A stretch of DNA of 64,000 bases, taken from PLanc-01 sp035342095 (lineage in GTDB: Bacteria; Planctomycetota; Phycisphaerae; Sedimentisphaerales; Anaerobacaceae). The notes under the pieces were generated by a model, which was given only the letters and a program-made list of their open reading frames with translations, made no database searches and was not told the DNA's origin. Where the stretch lies: the NCBI GenBank assembly GCA_035342095.1, contig DAOQWL010000008.1, forward strand, positions 35,055-99,054, given 5' to 3'. Shown piece by piece: positions 9,441 through 16,734 of this stretch (positions are counted from its first letter, which is position 1; the number at the start of each line of letters is the position of its first letter). The translations under genes were made by a program, and so were the position numbers.

Positions 9441-10317
9441 ATGACGGGTCGGGCGAAACGGGTGAGAGCCGGGAAAGCGGCTTGGGCCGGGACGGAGCGG
9501 TCGCATACACAGATCATCAATTGTAAATCGTCAATCGCAAATCCTCTTGGTTTCACCCTGATCGAACTGCTCGTGGTGATCGCGGTGATCGCGGTGCTCC
9601 TGGCGGTCCTGCTGCCGGCGCTGGGTCGGATCCGCAGGCAGGCGAGGGCGGTGGCCTGCCGGTCGAATCTGCGCCAGTGGGGCATTGCCCTGCACGTCTA
9701 CGCAACCGCCCATGACGGGAAACTGCCCGGCATCCGCAACGCGTGCAGCAGACTTGACTACTGGCGTCTGTCCATGTGGGATTCCTTCGACTACAACGAG
9801 GTATCGCTGTGTCCCATGACGACGGGCGTTGCGGGGGCCGATGGCCGGTGGGAGGGTGCGACATTCAGGGCTTGGAGAACGGGAATCGACTCGGCATCGC
9901 CAGGCACTGCCGAGGTGATCGGCAGCTACGGCGGAAGTGCGTCCATTGGGGGGGCAAGACCCGCCATCGCCGTGGCTGTGGGATACGATCGACGTGAAGG
10001 GTGCGGAACGTGTCCCGGTTTTCTTTGACTGTGCCTGTCCGTATTTCGCCGCGGTCGGCGACAACCTTGGCGCCCCGCCGGCGTGTGAGGACTCGGCCGA
10101 TTTCTCTCGATGTCAGGTATATCACGTGTGCATCAATCGTCATGACGGAGGGATCAACATGGTCTTTCTCGATGGTTCGGTGCGGAAGGTGGGTCTCAAG
10201 GAGCTTTGGACGCTGAAATGGTTCCCCCAGTATGACACGGCCAATCGCTGGACCAAGGCCGGCGGCGTCCGGCCGGAGGATTGGCCCCAGTGGATGCGGG
10301 GGTTCAAGGACTACTGA
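9441..10317 (+). pseudogene. H-X9-DG type pseudopilin, frameshifted at a G7 run
   Basis: The first frame starts at ATG 9441 (AGGAG 8 bases upstream). It carries a long basic leader and the prepilin signal G/FTLIELLVV followed by a hydrophobic helix. The frame is lost in the run of seven G at 9948-9954. The downstream part, in another frame from about 9955 to 10317, holds NRHDGGINMVFLDGSVRKVG, the H-X9-DG box of planctomycete pseudopilins. Removing one G joins the halves. The joined product then aligns along its length with the intact paralog at 10568, including the shared end WMRGFKDY. It may be a real inactivation, slippage at the G-run, or a sequencing error. Confidence 0.8.
9486..9566 (+). 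repeat. 81-bp direct repeat, copy 1 (pseudopilin leader)
   Basis: Differs from copy 2 at 10613-10693 by 3 bases in 81. It covers the end of the leader peptide and the prepilin cleavage site. Its middle is an A/T-richer run of related short words such as ATCGTAAATC and ATCGCAAATCC. Confidence 0.8.
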
Positions 10318-10567
10318 GGTATCCCGCTCAGACGCCGCGGGGACTTTCGCCAGGCGACCCCCGCCGGAGGGCCAGCAGTGGAAATGGCGAGGGTATGGCC
10401 GAGAAGAATTTTTGACATCTTTCTGGAAATTGCATCAACATCTGGCCGCCGACAAGCGCCTTAGATAAGGTGGCAGAGCAGCACGTGGGCGGATGGCTCA
10501 GGCGAAAGATCGCCCGGTGGGGGATCTTCGCGGTGAGATACCGGGCATCTGGGATAGGAGAGAACCG

Positions 10568-11518
10568 ATGGCTGGCAGGGAGAAACGAGCGAGAGGCGGA
10601 AAGCCGACTTCGGCCGGGACGGAGCGGTCGCATACACAAATCATCAATCGTAAATCGTCAATCGCAAATCCTCGTGGTTTCACCCTGATCGAATTGCTGG
10701 TGGTCATTTCGATCATTGCCCTGCTCCTGGCGGTGTTGATGCCGGTCCTATCGCGAGTCCGCGCCCAGGCGCACGCCGCCGGCTGCCAGGCAAATCTCCG
10801 CCAGTGGGGTCTGTACTACTCCATGTACACCACGGAGAACGAAGGGAAGATGCCGTCGGTGGTGGACAGAACGCGATGGTATGCCTTTCTGCCGCCGGTC
10901 CTGCCCAGGGAGTTCTTCGCCAGCGATGCCGGGGGCTATGACTTGGGCGCCTCTGACGCGACAATGCGCGAGGGCCGGAAACTCTTGCTCTGTCCGGCCA
11001 CAAAACCCCAACCGCTTGATCCGGCGTCCAGTGGCTTGGCCTGCCGGAATGGGATGACTCGGTTGGCCTGGAGTTTCCGAGTGGATGCTGGGATCAGCGG
11101 TGTCTCAGGCTCCAGCTATGCGCAGAACATCTGGTTTTACCCCTCGCCCGGCTTTGTCAAGGAAGGCGCGACCTACTGGCGTTCTTGTCTGGTGAAGGGA
11201 GCGTCGGAGGTGCCGGTGTACTCCGAGTCCAGAGCTGCAGTGGCTCTGCCGTGCTCCGGGGATGAACCCCCATCCTGCGAGGACGTGCCTTGGAGTTCTT
11301 GGCCTTCCAGCGTGGGGCTTCCTTGCTACGCGATGAACCGCCACGCGGGCGGGATCAACACCCTGTTCATGGACTGGTCGGTCCGCAAGGTGGGGATCAA
11401 AGAGCTCTGGATGCTGAACTGGCACAAAGAGTTTGATCGCCTAGGCCCTTGGACAAAGGCAGGAGGCGTCCAACCGGAGGACTGGCCGAAGTGGATGAGG
11501 GGATTCAAAGACTATTAG
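10568..11518 (+). CDS. H-X9-DG type pseudopilin
   Basis: 316 residues from ATG 10568 (AGGAG about 8 bases upstream), matching the start chosen for its upstream paralog. A leader of about 36 basic residues precedes the cleavage/methylation motif G/FTLIELLVV and a hydrophobic helix. This type is cut by prepilin peptidase and assembled by a type II secretion/pilus-like machine. The C-terminal box reads NRHAGGINTLFMDWSVRKVG, with DW in place of the usual DG. The globular part contains several Cys. Tandem with the frameshifted copy, so a recent duplication is likely. The specific function of such proteins is unknown. Confidence 0.8.
   Translation: MAGREKRARGGKPTSAGTERSHTQIINRKSSIANPRGFTLIELLVVISIIALLLAVLMPVLSRVRAQAHAAGCQANLRQWGLYYSMYTTENEGKMPSVVDRTRWYAFLPPVLPREFFASDAGGYDLGASDATMREGRKLLLCPATKPQPLDPASSGLACRNGMTRLAWSFRVDAGISGVSGSSYAQNIWFYPSPGFVKEGATYWRSCLVKGASEVPVYSESRAAVALPCSGDEPPSCEDVPWSSWPSSVGLPCYAMNRHAGGINTLFMDWSVRKVGIKELWMLNWHKEFDRLGPWTKAGGVQPEDWPKWMRGFKDY
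10613..10693 (+). repeat. 81-bp direct repeat, copy 2 (pseudopilin leader)
   Basis: See copy 1 at 9486-9566; three base differences. The flanking coding sequence is clearly less conserved between the two paralogs than this block. Confidence 0.8.
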
Positions 11519-11830
11519 GATGTGGCTCGTGACTCGTACCCCGTGACTTGTCGCGAGGCTTTCGAGCTGAGGCAAGAGGATTGAAGCAGACTCCGCCAAG
11601 GCGGGGAAATATAGGTTAGGGATGACCACTTTGCGAGGTCGTTCATGACAACCCCTGAAGCACCAAGCACGCGGAGTATGCGTGCATTTGGAAAGCCGAT
11701 GTCAGTGGGCATGGGTCGAGGACTGGAGGACGAGAAGGAGGTGAGAGCCATGATTCGGGGACCGTGAGTCTGAACACGTCTGCGGATGGGATTGTCGCAC
11801 AAGATACATCGATATGTTGGAGGTTCTGCT
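11519..11830 (+). other. Intergenic stretch between pseudopilin and Cys-rich protein genes
   Basis: No convincing gene. Stop codons are frequent in all frames with a ribosome site. The last bases carry GGAGG for the next gene. No clear promoter was identified. Confidence 0.4.
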
Positions 11831-12199
11831 ATGAAGAAGAGACTGTCACAGCTTATACTGCTGGTTGGAATCGTGGTGGGCATGACCGCTGTCTGGGTGG
11901 GGTCTACGCCATTTGTGGGAGTCAATGGCCCAGTTCTGGGTGGCATGTTCTACAGCGCCTGGGTAGACCACAATTATCTTGTTGCCACAACGCTCCCCGA
12001 CTACGACTATTGTCTAGGCACAACGTCACTGCCATGCAGCGAGTATGGGCGCTACAACTGCTGGGGTGGGAATGTGACCGTGGCGGTGTCTGACAGCGAA
12101 ATCACGGGGTTGACGATCTTTGCCGATGGTCTGTCTGCATGCAGCGGAGACCATCCGCGCTGCACAACCTTGTACGATGCGAGTTGTGAGACTTACTGA
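11831..12199 (+). CDS. Small secreted Cys-rich protein
   Basis: 122 residues from ATG 11831 with GGAGG about 7 bases upstream. A typical signal peptide begins MKKRLSQLILLVGIVVGM. The mature part has six Cys, in CLGTTSLPC, NCWGG, CSGDHPRC and a C-terminal SCETY, a pattern suggesting disulfides. No family is recognised. It is followed by a gene pair encoding a C39-peptidase/rhodanese membrane protein and a MauE-type redox membrane protein. It could therefore be a substrate of a dedicated oxidative folding or processing system; that link is inferred from position and Cys content only. Confidence 0.65.
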   Translation: MKKRLSQLILLVGIVVGMTAVWVGSTPFVGVNGPVLGGMFYSAWVDHNYLVATTLPDYDYCLGTTSLPCSEYGRYNCWGGNVTVAVSDSEITGLTIFADGLSACSGDHPRCTTLYDASCETY

Positions 12200-12362
12200 G
12201 AGTGGTGTCCGGTGCTGTTGCCCAACCACCGTGCCGATGGCACAACCAAGTGCGGAGCGCCACGCGCGGCGCTCCGCACTCGAATATAGGTTCCTGGGGA
12301 GCAGCAACTCCGCAAAAGGACCCTCGCCGGGCGGGAGCATGGATGCCCGCAAGGAGAATAAG

Positions 12363-12791
12363 ATGTTTATGCCCACGTCGCGTCTCTTCTTTGCGGTTGC
12401 TCTAATCCAAATTTCTGGCGTCGCGAGCCCGCGGGACGCCGGCGGACTCTTAGATCGCTACACAGCCGACGCGGATCAAGCCACCTCGTGGCGACTCTCC
12501 TGCAAGAGTACGCAGGACTATCACCTGTTTGACGATCCGAACAGGGTTGACTTGCGCTATCGGACATCGGATGTGTATTCCGATGGAGAGCGCGTGGCTT
12601 GGTCCCGCCGACAATGGGGAGGTGCCGTAGGGACAAGGATGTGCCTTCCCGAGGAGAAAGCGAGCTATCACAGCATCGTCTGGGATGGGCAAGCCTTCAG
12701 CAACTACCGGACAAAGAGCAAGAATGCAAAAGGGGTCATTTTTGTCGATCCGCACCCCAATCCGCGGGACGTGAAATCTCTACGCTGTTGA
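12363..12791 (+). CDS. Exported lipoprotein-sorting-like domain, N-terminal half, ending at an in-frame TGA
   Basis: 142 residues from ATG 12363 with AAGGAG 6 bases upstream and a signal peptide (FMPTSRLFFAVALIQISGVA). The sequence LLDRYTADADQ ... YSDGERVAW ... SIVWDGQAFSNYR fits the first half of planctomycete proteins resembling the LolA/outer membrane lipoprotein-sorting fold. The stop TGA at 12789 is in the same frame as the next coding sequence, which supplies the second half of that fold and has no ribosome site of its own. I read the two as one disrupted or recoded gene. If only this part is translated, it would be a truncated domain. Confidence 0.6.
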   Translation: MFMPTSRLFFAVALIQISGVASPRDAGGLLDRYTADADQATSWRLSCKSTQDYHLFDDPNRVDLRYRTSDVYSDGERVAWSRRQWGGAVGTRMCLPEEKASYHSIVWDGQAFSNYRTKSKNAKGVIFVDPHPNPRDVKSLRC

Positions 12792-12794
12792 CAT

Positions 12795-14615
12795 GTGGCG
12801 GCCCCCTTGTTTGGCTGCTATCCGAATGCCTACGCGCGAGTCGATCACATTGTGCGCGACGCTCGGGACGTCACCTTGCGTGAGCAGACCGAACCGGTCC
12901 ATGGCGTGGCTTGCTTCGTGGTCGACGCGAAAACAAAGTACGGCGACTATACGCTCTGGATCGACCCGGAACATGGATTCAACGTCGCCAAGGCTCAGAT
13001 TCACGCGAGCCAGGAACAGAAACATTGGTATCTTGACAAGCCCGTGCGTGGGAACTGGAGCTCCATGATCGAGATATCGCAATTCCGGGAGTTCAACGGG
13101 ATGTGGGTGGCAATCGAGGGGACGGTGGACCAGTTGTTTGACCTCCCCCAAGGGGGCAGTCACACCTCGAAATCCTGTATCCAGGTGACAGAATTGTCTC
13201 TGAACCCCGATCACGAATCCCTGGGGTCATTTGCGCACGGGGATGTTGTTGACGGGACATGGGGTTGGGTTGCGCCTTACGACCACATCAAATGCATCTG
13301 GGAGAAAGGCACATTTACGCCCATGTTTGACCACGACGCGGTCAGACAGATCGATGAAACGATAGCGACCCTGCTGGCAGAACAGAAGGGGGAGTCTCCT
13401 GCGGACTTGACGGATGCCTCCCGGCCCGGCACATCCGATATTGCACCAAGCTCCGATCCGACGCTGTCTCCCCAACAAGAAGATGGCGCAATCCATGCGG
13501 AAGGGGAGGCGGGCTCCTCTGCGCCGGAATCGCAAGGGAATGTGAAGACGAAGAACCGCAGGGCGCCCTATCCCCACTGCGGTCTCTATTGTGTGTATTC
13601 GATGACCGGACTGCTGGGACAACAGGTGGATTTCGAGAGTCTAATGAAGCCAAAATACCTTGGGGCTCGCGAGGGCAGTTCCCTCCTGGAATTGCGTCAG
13701 GCGGCCCTCGATTTGGGTCTTGAGACGGAGCCTGTGGGCAGATTGAGCGCACCAGGATTGAGCCATTGCCCCTATCCGGCGATTCTCCATGTCAGGTTAT
13801 ATCCGGAATCCCCGAAGTACGACCATTACGAGTTGTTCCTGGGCGTGGAGCAGGGAAAGGCGAAGCTGTTCAATCCACCCCAGGCGCCGCGATTGGTTTC
13901 GTTCCCAGACCTCGCGACACGCTGGGACGGCAGCGCGTTGTTCATCTCCAGAGCTCCGATTGAGACCGATCTTATTCTTGCTGCCGACCGGCAGCATCTC
14001 CTGTGGTACAGCATGATTGGCTTGCTGGTGATTCTGGCAGGGCACATCGGCAGGCGGGTCTGGCTGTCGCTGATGCCGCGGATCACGCGTCGCTGGGCTT
14101 TGGGCCTGACAGTGGGACAGGTGTCGGCGCTGGCACTGGCTGCAGTGCTGTGTGCCGGTGCTTATCACCTCTTCAGCGAGGGAGGATTGCTGGCCAACGC
14201 GGTGGCAACCCAAGCACTCCAGAAAGGCTACGCAGGCACCTTCATTCCGAAGGTGCGAGAAGAAACGGTCAACAGACTGCTTGGGACTGATGCTGTCTTC
14301 ATCGATGCCAGGCTGCCAGCGGACTACAATAGTGGCCATCTCGACGGCGCGATCAGCCTGCCGGTCAACGCAGATGATACTCTGTGGAAAGAGACGTTGG
14401 CGAGGATTCCTCAGGGCCGCCCCATCATCACGTATTGCCAGAGCGCGGGCTGCAAGTACGCCGAGAAGGTCTCGTTGCGATTGATCGAGGAAGGCTACTC
14501 GGATATCTCGATCTTCAGAGGAGGATGGGCGGAATGGACCGCCAGAGAAAAAGCCGAACAAAGCAGAGTATCGCGCGTTCAGCACGGAACCGGATTCATA
14601 GGAGATTCGCGATGA
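12795..14615 (+). CDS. Lipoprotein-sorting-like C-half + C39-type peptidase + 2 TM + rhodanese
   Basis: Residues are counted from GTG 12795. About 1-200: second half of the sorting-like domain (VDAKTKYGDYTLWIDPEHG). About 200-250: acidic linker. About 255-400: C39-like Cys peptidase, with Cys262 in HCGLYC and His344 in YDHYELFLGV; the usual Asp of the DP box is Asn (FNPP). About 405-475: two membrane helices. About 490-595: rhodanese with Cys548 in the loop CQSAGC. Two helices would put peptidase and rhodanese on the same, probably periplasmic, side. There is no ribosome site before 12795; the frame continues from the gene upstream through a TGA. The stop overlaps the next ATG by 4 bases, so the MauE-like gene is coupled. 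Confidence 0.7.
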   Translation: MAAPLFGCYPNAYARVDHIVRDARDVTLREQTEPVHGVACFVVDAKTKYGDYTLWIDPEHGFNVAKAQIHASQEQKHWYLDKPVRGNWSSMIEISQFREFNGMWVAIEGTVDQLFDLPQGGSHTSKSCIQVTELSLNPDHESLGSFAHGDVVDGTWGWVAPYDHIKCIWEKGTFTPMFDHDAVRQIDETIATLLAEQKGESPADLTDASRPGTSDIAPSSDPTLSPQQEDGAIHAEGEAGSSAPESQGNVKTKNRRAPYPHCGLYCVYSMTGLLGQQVDFESLMKPKYLGAREGSSLLELRQAALDLGLETEPVGRLSAPGLSHCPYPAILHVRLYPESPKYDHYELFLGVEQGKAKLFNPPQAPRLVSFPDLATRWDGSALFISRAPIETDLILAADRQHLLWYSMIGLLVILAGHIGRRVWLSLMPRITRRWALGLTVGQVSALALAAVLCAGAYHLFSEGGLLANAVATQALQKGYAGTFIPKVREETVNRLLGTDAVFIDARLPADYNSGHLDGAISLPVNADDTLWKETLARIPQGRPIITYCQSAGCKYAEKVSLRLIEEGYSDISIFRGGWAEWTAREKAEQSRVSRVQHGTGFIGDSR

Positions 14616-15127
14616 GACTGAGGCGATTGGTGCCGAGTGGGGCCTCGACGTTGTCGGTTTTTGTCCTTGTCGTTCGGCTGGGCCTGGGGTTCATGTTCAT
14701 CGCCAGCAGCGTGCCGAAGATTCGGCAGCCGTATGTGTTCCTCGGCAGCGTCTACGGGTATGAGCTGGTCGGGCCGCAGATGGGTGTACTCGTGGCGATG
14801 GTGCTGCCCTGGGTGGAACTGTTCGCGGGCGTCTGCCTGGTCGGCGGGGTGTTCGTGGGCGGGGCGCTGCTGGCGAGTGTGGGCATGGGTGCGATGTTCA
14901 CGTTTGTGTTGGCGTGGGCGTTGTGGTGGCATCTGGATATCAGTTGCGGCTGCTTCAGCAGTTCAGCGGCAGGGAAGATCAGCTACCTGACCCTGGTCCG
15001 GGCGATCTTGATATTGTTTGTCAGTGCGGCAGCCTACGCCGGGGCCATCCTTCTGCAACCCCGGCAATTCCTCGCGAGCGAGCCCGCGACCCTGAGTCCT
15101 GGATCGAGACCGACTCGCGATGATTGA
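14612..15127 (+). CDS. MauE/DoxX-type redox-associated membrane protein
   Basis: 171 residues with four hydrophobic helices, beginning RLRRLVPSGASTLSVFVLVVR. The motif ISCGCF carries the CxC pair typical of the MauE branch. In methylamine dehydrogenase synthesis MauE is needed for a subunit with many disulfides. ATG 14612 overlaps the upstream stop (ATGA), with AGGAG about 8 bases before it. Together with the rhodanese/C39 protein and the Cys-rich protein this suggests extracytoplasmic thiol or disulfide chemistry. The C-terminal 20 residues are polar and probably not conserved. Confidence 0.75.
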   Translation: MRLRRLVPSGASTLSVFVLVVRLGLGFMFIASSVPKIRQPYVFLGSVYGYELVGPQMGVLVAMVLPWVELFAGVCLVGGVFVGGALLASVGMGAMFTFVLAWALWWHLDISCGCFSSSAAGKISYLTLVRAILILFVSAAAYAGAILLQPRQFLASEPATLSPGSRPTRDD

Positions 15128-15267
15128 CTCTCTCGTGTCTGCGGCATACTATGGGGGTACGGCTTGGGATGTGACCGCCGTCCGGATTCAAACCGTGGGC
15201 CGGATAGAAACGAACTGTCAACGGCAGATGCCTCCTGCGCCCCAGGGGCCAGGTTTCTCTATCACGT

Positions 15268-16011
15268 ATGTCCGAGAGTCTATTCTATCATCTGGGGCGC
15301 AAGATGGCTCCGAAGCTCCGCAAGGCGCGGTGGCTGTGGACCTCCGCGACGGGGACCGAGTCCGAGACGATCCAACTGGAGCATGGCGTCGGGCTGGACC
15401 TGGCCCACGAGGCCCGAGGGCAGCTCCAGATGGATGCGGACCCGAAGACCAGAGCGCTTCTGGACGAGATCGGCCCGCGTCTGGTCGCCCACGTGGCCAA
15501 TAAGCTGCGCAGGTTTCAGTTCGACGCCTTCCTGTGCGGCGAGCCGAACGCCTTCGCTCTGCCCGGCGGATTCGTGTTTATAGGTCGCCCCCTCCTCGAC
15601 CTGTGCGGCTGGAACGAGCACGAGATCGCCTTCATCCTGGGTCACGAGATGGGCCACGTCCTCAAAGGGCACGCCATCGACCGCATCATGACGAATTCCG
15701 CAGTGGCCGCTGCTGCCCGCGCCCCGATCCGCAGTCCGCTGGGCGTCTGGCTGCGGAACGTGGGCGTCCGCTTCCTTGAAACCGCCTATTCCCGTGACAA
15801 CGAGCTGGAGGCCGACAGGCTGGGGGTCCGCTTAGTCGCCGCAGCGGGCTACGACCCGCAGGGCGCGATCCGCCTGCTGACCCGCCTGGGTCAACTACAC
15901 CAGTCCCCCGACCCGCTGACCCTGGGCGAGTACCTCTCCACGCACCCCACCGCGGAAGTCCGCATCCAGGCGATCCGCGGCTACCTCGCCACCCGTCCCG
16001 CCGCGTCTTGA
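15268..16011 (+). CDS. M48-family metallopeptidase
   Basis: 247 residues. The zinc site reads HEMGH (HExxH) near residue 127, and the third ligand lies in NELEADRLG about 50 residues later, both standard for M48. The preceding FALPGGFVFIG is a family signature. There is no clear signal peptide or lipobox, unlike LoiP or BepA, so location is uncertain; the N-terminus is basic. The ribosome site for ATG 15268 is weak and an internal ATG at 15304 is possible. It stands apart from the MauE-like gene by 140 bases and could act in envelope protein quality control. Confidence 0.85.
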   Translation: MSESLFYHLGRKMAPKLRKARWLWTSATGTESETIQLEHGVGLDLAHEARGQLQMDADPKTRALLDEIGPRLVAHVANKLRRFQFDAFLCGEPNAFALPGGFVFIGRPLLDLCGWNEHEIAFILGHEMGHVLKGHAIDRIMTNSAVAAAARAPIRSPLGVWLRNVGVRFLETAYSRDNELEADRLGVRLVAAAGYDPQGAIRLLTRLGQLHQSPDPLTLGEYLSTHPTAEVRIQAIRGYLATRPAAS

Positions 16012-16120
16012 CAACTCGGCCCCGCCGAGCGGTTTGACCAGCTCCAGTGGAAGCTGACCAAGTGACAGGAGTCGCTTCGAACGGTTGTTCTCCTCCAGCC
16101 TGTGGGCTCCGACCGTGCGG

Positions 16121-16462
16121 TCAGCCCAACTCGGTGTACTTGTCCGCGCGGCCTTTGGCCTTGTGGACGGGGTACTTGACCTTGTTCTTTTCGAGCTTGC
16201 GGCTGGCGGCGTCGACGATGTCGATGCCCAGCTTGTCCGCGAGGTTCAGCAGGCAGATGGTCACGTCGCCGATCTCCTCTTCCACTGCGGCCCGCTTGGC
16301 TGGGGGCAGGTCCCGGCTCTGTTGCTCCGAGAGCCACTGGAACTGCTCGAGCAATTCGCCCACTTCCGCGGCCAGGCACATCGCGAGGTTCTTGGGCGAG
16401 TGGTACTGTTCCCAGTCCCGCTGACGGTTGAAATCCCGGATTCGTTGAATCAGCTCTTGCAC
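16121..16462 (-). CDS. MazG-like nucleotide pyrophosphohydrolase
   Basis: 113 residues, the size of small dCTPase/RS21-C6 type enzymes that hydrolyse non-canonical or surplus dNTPs to dNMP and pyrophosphate. The metal-binding helices are visible: EVGELLEQFQW, then EEEIGDVTICLLNLAD about 25 residues later, giving the ExxE and ExxD metal-ligand pairs. The start is GTG with a G-rich site (GAGGGGG) about 6 bases upstream. It is convergent with the M48 gene. The exact nucleotide preference cannot be told from sequence. Confidence 0.85.
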   Translation of the reverse strand: MQELIQRIRDFNRQRDWEQYHSPKNLAMCLAAEVGELLEQFQWLSEQQSRDLPPAKRAAVEEEIGDVTICLLNLADKLGIDIVDAASRKLEKNKVKYPVHKAKGRADKYTELG

Positions 16463-16734
16463 GGGAACCCCCTCGGTGTTTTCGATTTATGATTAACAGT
16501 TAACGATTCGGTCATCCTGGGCCGTGGGCGAAGGACCTGGGCGCCAGTCCCGAGGTCTCTCTCGGTTCTCGGCCAGATCCTTCACTCCGCTGTGCTGCGT
16601 TCAGGATGACAACCGCGGCACGCGGCTCAATCGTAAGTTGCAAATCACAAATAGTAAATCCCCAAGGGCCGTTGCGGCGATCCGCGAGGGGAATTCGTTC
16701 GATTCGCGGGCCGGGATTTGCTATACTACGGAAG

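Noticed and set aside
9937..10317. Separate short gene starting at ATG 9937
   Set aside because: It is the out-of-frame C-terminal half of the upstream pseudopilin; no ribosome site precedes it.
11831..12199. Bacteriocin precursor
   Set aside because: It has a Sec-type signal rather than a double-Gly leader, and no ABC exporter or immunity gene is adjacent; the C39 domain nearby is not fused to a transporter.
12120..12362. Longer N-terminus for the sorting-like protein
   Set aside because: The internal ATG at 12363 has AAGGAG and begins a proper signal peptide; the extension overlaps the previous gene and looks random.
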